Below the pieces are notes generated by a model. It was not told the origin of the DNA, made no database searches, and saw nothing but the letters and a program-made list of their open reading frames with translations. From NCBI RefSeq assembly GCF_001655775.1, contig NZ_LXFF01000023.1:56217-120216 (forward strand): a DNA stretch of 64,000 nt, read 5' to 3'. The first letter of the stretch is position 1; every line of letters starts with the position of its first letter. This stretch comes from Candidatus Arthromitus sp. SFB-turkey (lineage in GTDB: Bacteria; Bacillota; Clostridia; Clostridiales; Clostridiaceae). This document shows positions 9,826 to 18,028 of this stretch, in pieces. Position numbers and translations under genes: made by a program.

Positions 9826-10684
9826 ATTTTGAGGTTATATGTATTTTTTTAATTTTGCTAAATCCGTAATCAAACAAATTGATTATATCTTGAAGATATT
9901 CGTCTTTACTTTTTGCTTTTAAAGCAACTGCTATTAAATCTATGTTGTTATTTCTTGCTGAGGCTGCAAAAGTATATTGAGCAGGTGTTGTAAATCCTGT
10001 TTTTCCAAGCAGTGCGTGTTTATAATAATATTTACCGTTTTTTAGCAAGAGTTGATTTTGATTACAGATATTAAAGAAATCTCCATTTGTTCCTAGAATT
10101 TTATGAGATTTTGATGTTGAGATTTCAACGAATTTTTTGTTTTTGATTGCGTAACCTAAAATTTTGCTTAAATCATATGCACAAGTGTAATGATCATCAT
10201 CATGAAGACCACTTGAATTTACAAAGTTTGAATTGTGAGCTCCTATAGAATGAGCTTTTCTATTCATAAGTTTTGAAAATGTTGCTTCACTTCCACAAAC
10301 ATGTTCCGCTAGTGCTATTGCACAATCATTTCCAGAATTTAACAAAAGTCCATATAAAAGATCTTCAACTGTGTAAAATCCTCCAGCATATAGACCAACT
10401 TTTGTTCCATTAATATTGGATGCTTTTTTTGAAACTTTTACTCTTTCATCTAAATCTAAGGTTTCAAGAACTATAATTGCTGTTAAAATCTTTGTTGTTG
10501 ATGCAGGATAAAATTTTTCGTAAGCGTTTTTTTCAAATATTACATCAGAGTTTTGAGGTGTTATAAGTATTGCAGATTTACTTTTAATAGATAGAGTTGA
10601 ATTGTTTAAAGAATATGGGTATATTTTAAATAAGAATATATTAATAAATAAACTGATAATTAGTATTTTAAATAGAATTTTCAT
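9824..10684 (-). CDS. dacF: D-alanyl-D-alanine carboxypeptidase (DacF/PBP5 family)
   Basis: Serine peptidase S11 that trims the terminal D-Ala from peptidoglycan pentapeptides. The product is 286 residues. An N-terminal hydrophobic segment (residues 5-22) acts as signal or anchor. Catalytic motifs are SxxK in PASTTK, SGN in LNSGNDCA and KTG in LGKTGFT. The usual C-terminal PBP5 beta domain and amphipathic anchor are absent, so it ends soon after the catalytic domain; the uncleaved N-terminus may anchor it. ATG with GGAGG at six bases. dacF is my best guess among the paralogues. Confidence 0.88.
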   Translation of the reverse strand: MKILFKILIISLFINIFLFKIYPYSLNNSTLSIKSKSAILITPQNSDVIFEKNAYEKFYPASTTKILTAIIVLETLDLDERVKVSKKASNINGTKVGLYAGGFYTVEDLLYGLLLNSGNDCAIALAEHVCGSEATFSKLMNRKAHSIGAHNSNFVNSSGLHDDDHYTCAYDLSKILGYAIKNKKFVEISTSKSHKILGTNGDFFNICNQNQLLLKNGKYYYKHALLGKTGFTTPAQYTFAASARNNNIDLIAVALKAKSKDEYLQDIINLFDYGFSKIKKIHITSK

Positions 10685-10847
10685 TTAATCCTCCGAGTCT
10701 AAATTTCAAAGCATTGTTTATTATTTACATTGTTTGTTTAAATTATTAATTTTAAGCACTGAGTATTGTGTAAAAACTTTAAACTTTTTTGTTTAGAAAA
10801 TGTTAAATAATGAAATGAATATAAAAAATATTTTTAGGTGAGTTGTA

Positions 10848-11488
10848 ATGTTTAAAAAAGAGAATTTGTTAAAATATTTGTTGAGTATTGCAATAATAAC
10901 TATTTTTTTATCAGTGTTTTTGTTTTATAATATTTCTTCAAGTGAAACAGAAAAACAGATTTTATCATTAAATGAATTTACTCATGAAGAAGAGAGTAAT
11001 GAGATTAAAATTGAAGATGTTCAGGAAAATATATTTGTTGAAATTAAAGAGAAGTTTTAAATCCAGATGTTTACGAACTTGAAAAAGGAAGTATTGTAAG
11101 AGATTTGATTTTAATCTCAGGAGGTCTTACAGAAATCGGAGATACTTCAAATATAAATCAAGCAAGAGAGCTTCAAAATGGTGAATGTATAGTTGTATTA
11201 TCAAAACAAGAAATATTAGATATGAAAAATAATTCAAATGAAATTTTAAAGGTTGATAATGTTAGTAGTTTTAATGTTGAGTCTTCTTTTGATGATGATA
11301 AAGTAAATATAAACACTGCGTCAAAAGAAGAACTTAAAACTTTAAGTGGAATAGGAGACGGTTTAGCGGAAGCTATAATTAGTTATAGAGAAGAAAATAA
11401 TGGATTTAATACAATTGATGATATAAAAAATGTTTCAAGAATTGGGGATAAAACTTTTGAAAAATTTAAAGATAAAATAATAGTTTAA
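10848..11488 (+). pseudogene. comEA: comEA (DNA-uptake receptor), interrupted by a single-base frameshift
   Basis: ComEA binds incoming double-stranded DNA at the cell surface. Frame one (10848-11060) gives a membrane anchor plus the start of the SLBB domain. Frame two (from about 11051 to 11488) gives the rest of SLBB (ELEKGSIVRDLILISGG) and a helix-hairpin-helix domain (NINTASKEEL..GIGDGLAEAII). One missing G near 11049 explains everything: restoring it yields IKGEVLNPDVYEL, an ideal SLBB sequence. Both halves are otherwise undamaged, so this is a recent mutation or an assembly indel. I see no slippery heptamer at the junction that would support programmed frameshifting. There is also no comEB or comEC beside it. 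Confidence 0.85.
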
Positions 11489-11503
11489 ATATATGTTTAA
11501 AAA

Positions 11504-11512
11504 TGCTATACT
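11504..11512 (+). promoter_or_regulatory. Extended -10 promoter of the selDAB operon
   Basis: TG, one base, then TATACT (11507-11512), an extended -10 element located 35 bases ahead of the selD start. No good -35 is apparent. Confidence 0.5.
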
Positions 11513-11547
11513 TTAATTCATAAAAAATTAAGGAGGGGGATATAAGT

Positions 11548-12576
11548 GTGGATAAATATAAATTAACACATTTTAGTCAAACCTCTGGTTGAGGAGCTAA
11601 AATAGAACCGGAGGTTCTTTCAAATATTTTAAAAACGTTGCCAGTGTTTGAACATAAAGATTTAATAGTTGGATTTGAAAATAGTGATGATGCTGCTGTT
11701 TATAAATTAACTGAGGATTTAGCAATAATATCTACATTAGATTTCTTTACTCCAATTGTTGATGACCCGTATGTATTTGGACAAATTGCTGCTACAAATT
11801 CTTTAAGTGATGTCTATGCAATGGGTGGAGATCCTATATTGTGTTTAAATATAGTTGGATTTCCAAAATGTTTGCCAATAGAGATTTTATCTAAAATTTT
11901 AAATGGAAGTGCTAGTAAGGTTAAAGAGGCCGGTGCCATTGTAATAGGTGGGCATTCTATACAAGATAATGAACCTAAGTTTGGATTATCTGTGGTTGGA
12001 AAGGTTAATCCTGAATTTGTTTATAAAAATTATGGAGCAAAAATAGGAGATAAACTTGTTTTAACCAAAAAACTTGGAGTTGGTTCTATTATAACGGCAA
12101 TAAAAGGGGAAATATGTTCAGATCAAGCGTACAATGAAGCTGTTAAATACATGACTACTTTAAATAAGTATGCTTATGAAGCATCAAAATCAGTAAAAGT
12201 AAATGCTTGTACAGATATAACAGGGTTTTCTTTAATGGGACATGGATATGAAATGGCATATGGTTCTAAGGTTTCATTACATTTTGATAAAAATAAGATT
12301 CCTATTATAGAAGAATGTGTTGAGTATGTAAAAGATGGATTTGTACCAGAAGGAACTTATTCAAATAAACGTTATTTAAATGGAAAAGTTTATTGTGAAT
12401 GTGAGGAATGGTTTGAAGATATATTATTTGAGCCACAAACTTCTGGGGGATTATTGTTTGCTGTTGGTACAGAGTGTTTGGACAAGTTTAAAGAAAATTT
12501 GGATAGTAAGGATGTATTTTATGAAGTTGTTGGTGAGGTTAAGGAGTTATCAAATAAATATATATATGTAAAATAA
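11548..12576 (+). CDS. selD: Selenide, water dikinase SelD, itself a selenoprotein (Sec15 encoded by UGA)
   Basis: Makes selenophosphate, the Se donor for Sec-tRNA. The start GTG 11548 follows AGGAGGGGG. The frame reads HFSQTSG, then TGA at 11590-11592, then GAKIEPEVL, and continues open to 12576 (342 residues). This is the position of the catalytic Cys/Sec in SelD (SGCGAK in Cys forms), so the UGA is read as selenocysteine at residue 15. Reading only from 11638 would remove the active site. Later motifs include NSLSDVYAMGGDP, VIGGHS and TDITGFSLMGHG. selA and selB follow directly. Confidence 0.95.
11590..11618 (+). promoter_or_regulatory. Candidate bacterial SECIS element in selD
   Basis: Eleven bases after the Sec codon, a six-base stem AGAACC (11604-11609) pairs perfectly with GGTTCT (11613-11618) around a GGA loop. 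The distance and the G in the apical loop fit bacterial SECIS hairpins bound by SelB. Confidence 0.7.
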
Positions 12577-12591
12577 AGGAATGATTTATTT

Positions 12592-13977
12592 TTGAAACAT
12601 TTATACAAAAAAATTCCAAAAATAGATGAATTATTAAATTTAGAAAATGTGAAAAAGTCGCTTAAATTATATCCAAGAGAATTTATATTAGAGATATTGA
12701 GAGATATTTTAAATATTTATAGACAAAAAATAAAAAATGGGGAAAACATAGAAATAAACCTTAATATAATTTCAAATGTTTTTGATGAAGAATTACATAA
12801 AAAATCTCAAAAAAATCTCAAAAGAGTTATAAATGCTACAGGAGTTATAATACATACAAATCTTGGAAGAAGTAAGATGTGTAAAGATGCTATTAATCAT
12901 ATAGTTGAAGTTGCTGAAAATTACTCCACCCTTGAGTATGATTTAGAAAATGGAACTAGAGGCAGTAGATATTCTCACGTAGAGGATATTATTTGTAAAA
13001 TATTAGGTTGTGAGGCAGCGCTTGTAGTAAATAACAATGCTGCAGCTATAATGATAGTTTTAGATACATTGTGTAAAAATACTGAGGTTATAGTTTCTCG
13101 TGGTGAATTAGTTGAAATTGGGGGCTCTTTTAGAATACCTGAGGTTATGAAATTTAGTGGAGTTATTTTAAAAGAAGTTGGCTGTACAAATAGGACTCAT
13201 TTATTTGATTATGAAAATGAAATAACTGAAAATACAAGTGCGTTTTTAAAAGTACATACTTCTAATTATTACATTGATGGTTTTGTTAAGAACGTTAAAG
13301 TTGAAGAACTTAATGTTCTTAAAAATAAATATAACAAGATTATTATAGAAGATATTGGAAGCGGGACTATAGTAGATTTTTCAAAATATAAAGTATATTC
13401 AGAAGAGGATTTAGTACAAAATTCATTAAAAAATGGTGCTGATATTGTAACTTTTAGTGGAGATAAAATGTTAGGTGGACCTCAAGCTGGTATTATAGTT
13501 GGGAAAAAAGATTTAATAGAAAAAATTAAGAAAAATCATTTATTAAGGGCTTTGAGGATTGATAAATTTACACTTGCTGCACTTGAGTCAACTTTTAGAT
13601 GTTATTTAGATGAAAAATATGCTATTGAAAATATCCCTACACTTAAAATGATTACATATAAAGAAGAGGATTTAAAATTTAAAGCAGAACAATTATTAGA
13701 TTTATTGAAAGATTTAAAAGAGTTTAGTATAGAGGTAGAAGAAAATTTTTCTATAGTTGGCGGAGGTTCTATGCCTAAAACTAAACTAAAAACATATGTT
13801 TTAGATTTAAAACATGATAGATTTTCTCCTGAAGATTTAGAAGTTAAATTAAGAAATAGTAAAATTCCTATTATAGTTAGATTAGAAAAAAATTCTATAA
13901 AATTAGATGTTAGAACTATAGAAGAGGATGAATTTAAATATATTTTGGAGTCGCTTGTTGAACTGAGGTGTTATTAA
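12592..13977 (+). CDS. selA: L-seryl-tRNA(Sec) selenium transferase SelA
   Basis: PLP enzyme converting Ser-tRNA(Sec) to Sec-tRNA(Sec) with selenophosphate. The product is 461 residues, normal length. The family motifs RVINATGVIIHTNLGRS near residue 80 and FSGDKMLGGPQAG, with the PLP Lys, near residue 293 are visible. It starts at TTG 12592 behind AAAGGAATGA, 15 bases after selD, with selB one base after its stop. Confidence 0.97.
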   Translation: MKHLYKKIPKIDELLNLENVKKSLKLYPREFILEILRDILNIYRQKIKNGENIEINLNIISNVFDEELHKKSQKNLKRVINATGVIIHTNLGRSKMCKDAINHIVEVAENYSTLEYDLENGTRGSRYSHVEDIICKILGCEAALVVNNNAAAIMIVLDTLCKNTEVIVSRGELVEIGGSFRIPEVMKFSGVILKEVGCTNRTHLFDYENEITENTSAFLKVHTSNYYIDGFVKNVKVEELNVLKNKYNKIIIEDIGSGTIVDFSKYKVYSEEDLVQNSLKNGADIVTFSGDKMLGGPQAGIIVGKKDLIEKIKKNHLLRALRIDKFTLAALESTFRCYLDEKYAIENIPTLKMITYKEEDLKFKAEQLLDLLKDLKEFSIEVEENFSIVGGGSMPKTKLKTYVLDLKHDRFSPEDLEVKLRNSKIPIIVRLEKNSIKLDVRTIEEDEFKYILESLVELRCY

Positions 13978-13978
13978 T

Positions 13979-15883
13979 TTGAAAAATATTATAATAGGAA
14001 CGGCAGGGCATGTTGATCATGGTAAAACATCACTTATAAAACTTTTGACTAATATTGATACAGATTCTTTAGCGGAAGAAAAGAAACGAGGTATATCTAT
14101 AAATTTAGGATTTGCGTTTTTTGATCTTCCATCTAAAAGAAGAGCTGGTATAATTGATGTTCCTGGTCATGAAAAATTTATAAAAAACATGCTTGCTGGT
14201 GCTACTGGAATTGATGTTGTTTTATTAGTTGTTGCGTGTGATGAGGTAGTTAAGCCACAAACTAGAGAACATTTAGATATTTTAAGTATGTTAAATATAA
14301 AAAAAGGAATAGTTGTTTTAACAAAAAGGGATTTAGTAGATGATGATTGGTATGAATTAGTTAAAGAAGAAGTTAGAGAAGAAATTTCGCATACTTTTTT
14401 GAAAGATTCTAAAATCATAGCTTTTTCCTCTAAAACTAAAATTGGTTATGATGAGCTCGTAAATGAAATTGATAGAATATTAGATGAAGATTTTGAAAAA
14501 ATTGATAATGGAATATTTAGAATGCCTATAGATAGATGTTTTACTGTAAGTGGTTTTGGAACTGTTGTTACGGGAACTATTATATCTGGAAAAATTGGTT
14601 TAAATGAAAGTGTTGTTATATATCCAAATCAAATTGAAGCTAAAGTTAGAAATATTCAAGTTTATGAAGAAAATTGTGAAGAGGCATTGGCAGGGCAAAG
14701 ATGTGCTCTTAATTTATCTAATATAAAAAAAGAGGATATTGAGAGAGGTTTTGTTGTTTCTAAAAAAGATGTTTTAATTCCTAGTTATATGATTGATTGT
14801 AAATTTTATTCTTTGTCTAATTTGGATAAAAACATTTTAAATCGTCAAAGAATAAGGTTTTTTCATGGAACGAGTGAAATAATTGGTAGAATACATATTT
14901 TAGATAAAAGTGAGATTCAAAATAATTCTGAAGCTTATGTTCAGTTTCATTTAGAAAAACCAATAGTATCATTAAAAGATGATAGGTATGTTGTTAGGCT
15001 GTATTCTCCTATGATAACAATTGGAGGAGGATATATTATAAATCCAGTTGCAAAAAGAGTTAAAGGAAATAAAGATAAATATTTAGAGAGTATTAAGATA
15101 AAGGAAAAACAATTTGGAACTGAATATATGTCTTTAATTTTAAAAGATGATAAAGATATTATTTTAAGTGTTGATGATATATGTGAAAAATATTTACTAT
15201 CTAAAGATAATGTTGATATTGAATTAAAAAAAATGGTTAACAATAATATTGTAATTGAATTTGAAGATGGTTTTAAAAAATATTTTGTACACAAAGATAA
15301 TTTGGAAAAGATTTTTTTAAATATGAAAGATATTTTGTCTGAATATCATCAAAAAAATAAATTTAGGATTGGATTTTTAAAAGAGGAACTTAAAAATAAG
15401 ATTGGTATAAAAAATTTAAAACCTAAGATTTATGATAGAGTTTTAGATTATTTTGAAAAGGAAGGATTTATTAAATTAACTTCTAAATATGTTTTACTTT
15501 CTGATTTTGATATAAAATTTTCAGATGATATTCAAAAAATGGTTGATTCAATTATTGAGGAATATAAGATTAAAAAATTTATTCCCCCTAAAATTAAAGA
15601 TTTGGAAGTTAAATTTAATTCAAAGTATTTTGCACAAATTCATGAATATTTAGAAGATATAGGTATTTTATATAAATTAAATCCAGAAATGTATTTATTA
15701 AAAGAGGATTTTTTATATGCTAAAGACAAAATTGTTGAATTTTTGAAAAATAATGGATTTATAGAATTAAAAGATGCAAAAGAAATTTTAAATTCTAATA
15801 GAAAATATTTAGTTATTTTACTTGAACATTTTGACGAGTTAAAGATTACTCGAAGAGATGGAGATAAAAGAGTTTTGTTTTAA
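13979..15883 (+). CDS. selB: Selenocysteine-specific elongation factor SelB
   Basis: Delivers Sec-tRNA to UGA codons by recognising the SECIS hairpin. The product is 634 residues. The EF-Tu-like GTPase domain has G1 GHVDHGKTS, G3 DVPGHEKF and a G4 of the form TKRDL. Beta-barrel domains follow, and a C-terminal set of winged helices ends in the RKYLVILLEHFD..TRRDGDKR stretch typical of the SelB tail. TTG start overlapping the end of selA. No selC (tRNA-Sec) is visible after it, so that tRNA must be elsewhere. Confidence 0.97.
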   Translation: MKNIIIGTAGHVDHGKTSLIKLLTNIDTDSLAEEKKRGISINLGFAFFDLPSKRRAGIIDVPGHEKFIKNMLAGATGIDVVLLVVACDEVVKPQTREHLDILSMLNIKKGIVVLTKRDLVDDDWYELVKEEVREEISHTFLKDSKIIAFSSKTKIGYDELVNEIDRILDEDFEKIDNGIFRMPIDRCFTVSGFGTVVTGTIISGKIGLNESVVIYPNQIEAKVRNIQVYEENCEEALAGQRCALNLSNIKKEDIERGFVVSKKDVLIPSYMIDCKFYSLSNLDKNILNRQRIRFFHGTSEIIGRIHILDKSEIQNNSEAYVQFHLEKPIVSLKDDRYVVRLYSPMITIGGGYIINPVAKRVKGNKDKYLESIKIKEKQFGTEYMSLILKDDKDIILSVDDICEKYLLSKDNVDIELKKMVNNNIVIEFEDGFKKYFVHKDNLEKIFLNMKDILSEYHQKNKFRIGFLKEELKNKIGIKNLKPKIYDRVLDYFEKEGFIKLTSKYVLLSDFDIKFSDDIQKMVDSIIEEYKIKKFIPPKIKDLEVKFNSKYFAQIHEYLEDIGILYKLNPEMYLLKEDFLYAKDKIVEFLKNNGFIELKDAKEILNSNRKYLVILLEHFDELKITRRDGDKRVLF

Positions 15884-15885
15884 TT

Positions 15886-15920
15886 AAAAAAGGAAATGTA
15901 TATTTTACATTTCCTTTTTT
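15886..15920. terminator. Bidirectional terminator after selB
   Basis: 15-bp perfect inverted repeat (15886-15900 with 15906-15920), A run on the left and T run on the right, serving selB and the convergent transporter gene. Confidence 0.9.
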
Positions 15921-15924
15921 AATT

Positions 15925-16608
15925 TTATACTTTACTTGGTTTGAGTTTTCCAGCTAAATATATAAATGGTGTATCTAGAAGAGATACTATCATTTTTAGA
16001 ATATAAGTTGAGAAAATTATTTCTATTATTACACTTACAGGGAATATTCCTGCAAATGCTAAGGTGTTAAATAAAATATTATCTAAAATTTGACTTAATA
16101 ATGTACTTCCGTTATTTCTAAGCCAAAGAAATTTTCTTGAAGGAAGTTTATTTTTGAAAAATTTAAATAGGGATATATCTATATTTTGTGAAATTAAATA
16201 AGTTGTAACACTTGCAAATATTATTCTTGGTTGAATAGAAAATATATTTTTTATGCTTTGAAATATTTCTACTCCATTTTCATCAGGAGTCATAAATGTA
16301 ACTATAAGCATTAAAATAGTTCCTATTATCATGGAAACAAATCCTATTATTACGGCTGTTCTTGCATCTTTTTTTGAATGATATTCAGATAAAATATCTG
16401 TTATTAAAAATGTTGAAGCATATGTTATGTTTCCTAGAGTTACGGCCATAGAAAAAAGTTCTAATGTTACTACAACTTGAATGTTAGTTATGATTGCGGC
16501 TATTGGTATATATACGAATAAACCGAGTTTTCCAAAGAACTTGTACATTGCACATATCATAAAAAAGTTAAAAAATAGTAATATAAACCATAAAATTTCG
16601 TTTTGCAT
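15925..16608 (-). CDS. VUT family (YhhQ) queuosine-precursor transporter
   Basis: Integral membrane protein of 227 residues with about six hydrophobic segments. The family signature is the C-terminal LDTPFIYLAGKL and the central ITDILSEYHSKKDAR loop seen in YhhQ/VUT proteins, which import preQ0 or related 7-deazaguanines. It is a single gene, divergent from the next one. I looked for a preQ1 riboswitch in the 84 bases upstream and saw none. Substrate is inferred from the family. Confidence 0.82.
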   Translation of the reverse strand: MQNEILWFILLFFNFFMICAMYKFFGKLGLFVYIPIAAIITNIQVVVTLELFSMAVTLGNITYASTFLITDILSEYHSKKDARTAVIIGFVSMIIGTILMLIVTFMTPDENGVEIFQSIKNIFSIQPRIIFASVTTYLISQNIDISLFKFFKNKLPSRKFLWLRNNGSTLLSQILDNILFNTLAFAGIFPVSVIIEIIFSTYILKMIVSLLDTPFIYLAGKLKPSKV

Positions 16609-16692
16609 TGTGTTGCTCCTTTATATTAAAATGAATTTTTAAAATTTAAATGGGAAAAATACATTAGTATTTGATTTTAGGAGGTATTATTT

Positions 16693-17376
16693 TTGATTCT
16701 TGCTAATGTATTTTTAAGCGTCGCTATGTTTTTAAACAGCATTAACATTGTTAATTTTAATGATAAATCAAATAAAAATCAATTGTCAGTGGAGAAAAAT
16801 GATATATTGACATTAAAGTTTGAAGAAAATTCGTTTAATTTAGATAATCTAGCCCCTAAATATTTTTTAGATGCTCAAATAACTGAAATGAAATGTAAAG
16901 GTCTTATGAGCAAAAGCTTTGAAAAGAATTTTGATGAATTTTATACTGAGTTAAATGCAAATATAAAATTTTTAGAGGATGAAATTGAAAGGTTAAAAAA
17001 TAATTCTCAAGCTTTTACTAGTGAGTATATTTTTCATAGGAAAAATCACATTATAATAGAAATCGAATCTTTACGAGACAAAATAGAAGAGATGAGTTTG
17101 AAACAGAAACGAAAACTTTTATGTTATGAATATAGAAATAATGAAATGCAGAAATATGGTGGATTTTTAGGATTTAGTGTTATATATAATGACAAAGATA
17201 ATCCTTTTTTAATTGGAACAATTGTTATGCCTGAGTATATAGGTAAACTTGAACCACTTATAACACATAAATCTATTAGTTTATATAGAGAAAGATATAA
17301 AAATTTGAATGATATACATACTGAACCTTTGAGTTATTTTGATAGATATTTTCTTAATACAGCAGGATTTAAGTAA
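16693..17376 (+). CDS. Unrecognised exported or membrane-anchored coiled-coil protein
   Basis: 227 residues, family not recognised. A short hydrophobic N-terminal segment (residues 1-20) could be a signal or anchor. Residues about 70-130 are rich in Glu, Lys and Leu in a coiled-coil-like pattern. The C-terminal 90 residues are mixed, with GFLGFSVIYNDKDNP and FLIGTIVMPEYIG suggesting a beta-containing domain. It starts with TTG 16693 behind TAGGAGGT. It stands alone between a divergent transporter and the next plus-strand gene, 123 bases away. Confidence 0.65.
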   Translation: MILANVFLSVAMFLNSINIVNFNDKSNKNQLSVEKNDILTLKFEENSFNLDNLAPKYFLDAQITEMKCKGLMSKSFEKNFDEFYTELNANIKFLEDEIERLKNNSQAFTSEYIFHRKNHIIIEIESLRDKIEEMSLKQKRKLLCYEYRNNEMQKYGGFLGFSVIYNDKDNPFLIGTIVMPEYIGKLEPLITHKSISLYRERYKNLNDIHTEPLSYFDRYFLNTAGFK

Positions 17377-17411
17377 AATTAAATAAATTGTTAAATTTTA
17401 TACATACTAAC

Positions 17412-17467
17412 TTGAAAAAGTGAAAAATTTACATTAGATTATAATTATTATTAAATGATAATTATCT
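17412..17467 (+). promoter_or_regulatory. Promoter region with PerR/Fur-like dyads
   Basis: TTGAAA (17412-17417) with a weak -10 at 17435-17440 is followed by TTATAATTATTATTA (17439-17453), one base away from the Bacillus PerR box. Directly behind it is GATAATTATC, a perfect ten-base palindrome like half of a Fur box. The A/T richness of the genome raises the chance of coincidence. Confidence 0.35.
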
Positions 17468-17499
17468 AAATTTATGTAAATATGTATGGAAGGAAACTA

Positions 17500-18012
17500 A
17501 TGACAAAATTAATAAGAGTTTTAGACGATTATTCTGAGTTTAAATTAAATTTTTCTATCGGATCTCATAATGTAATTTTATTTGAAGACGATAGATTAAA
17601 AATTAATTTAATAAAGCTAATTTTTAATATGTCTGAAAAAAATTTAAGAAGTACACCATATGTTATAAGTGGCTTTAATTTAAAACCTTATTTAAATTTA
17701 TTTGATAATATATATGATAAGTTAAGTATTGATTTAGATATAAAATCACATCATAAATTAACACTTATACAATATTGTGATATATTTGATTTTAAAAATT
17801 TTAATAGTGAATTTTATTTGTTAAATAATTTTGATAAATTGAAAAGTATGTTTATAGTTTCTTTATTTAGTCGTAGTAAGGTTATTTTATTTGAGAATGT
17901 GTATTCTTTAGAAGTGAGAACTTATGTTAAGTTTATTATGGATTTAGTAGAGAAGTTCAATTTGTTTTCAGATAGAGTTTTTATAGAAATGAAAAAGCAA
18001 GTCATCGTTTAA
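17500..18012 (+). CDS. ABC-ATPase-like protein without a Walker A motif
   Basis: 170 residues, no family I can name. The start ATG 17500 is preferred to 17482 because GGAAGGAA lies just ahead. The fold order resembles a small ABC ATPase: a first beta strand with NFSIGSHNVILFEDD, then a helix INLIKLIFNM exactly where the P-loop and following helix would be, but without GxxGxGK. Near residue 125, SRSKVILFENVYSLEVRTYV matches the Walker B/D-loop pattern LLFDEPTSGLD with DE replaced by EN, ending in DRVFIEM like the switch strand. The ABC signature is not evident. Inference: an ATPase-dead relative, perhaps a structural or regulatory partner. Confidence 0.6.
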   Translation: MTKLIRVLDDYSEFKLNFSIGSHNVILFEDDRLKINLIKLIFNMSEKNLRSTPYVISGFNLKPYLNLFDNIYDKLSIDLDIKSHHKLTLIQYCDIFDFKNFNSEFYLLNNFDKLKSMFIVSLFSRSKVILFENVYSLEVRTYVKFIMDLVEKFNLFSDRVFIEMKKQVIV

Positions 18013-18028
18013 ATTGACTTGCTTTTTT
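17992..18028. terminator. Bidirectional terminator shared by convergent genes
   Basis: 13-bp inverted repeat (17992-18004 with 18015-18027). It lies inside the 3' ends of the two convergent genes, which overlap by four bases (18009-18012). Confidence 0.85.

Noticed and set aside
11040..11062. Programmed -1 frameshifting in comEA
   Set aside because: No X_XXY_YYZ heptamer in the zero frame and no clear downstream stimulatory structure; a missing G explains the data more simply.
15884..15924. tRNA-Sec gene after selB
   Set aside because: Only a terminator fits in the 41 bases before the convergent gene.
16609..16692. preQ1 riboswitch for the VUT transporter
   Set aside because: On the minus strand there is no preQ1 aptamer-like sequence, only AT-rich DNA with a ribosome site.
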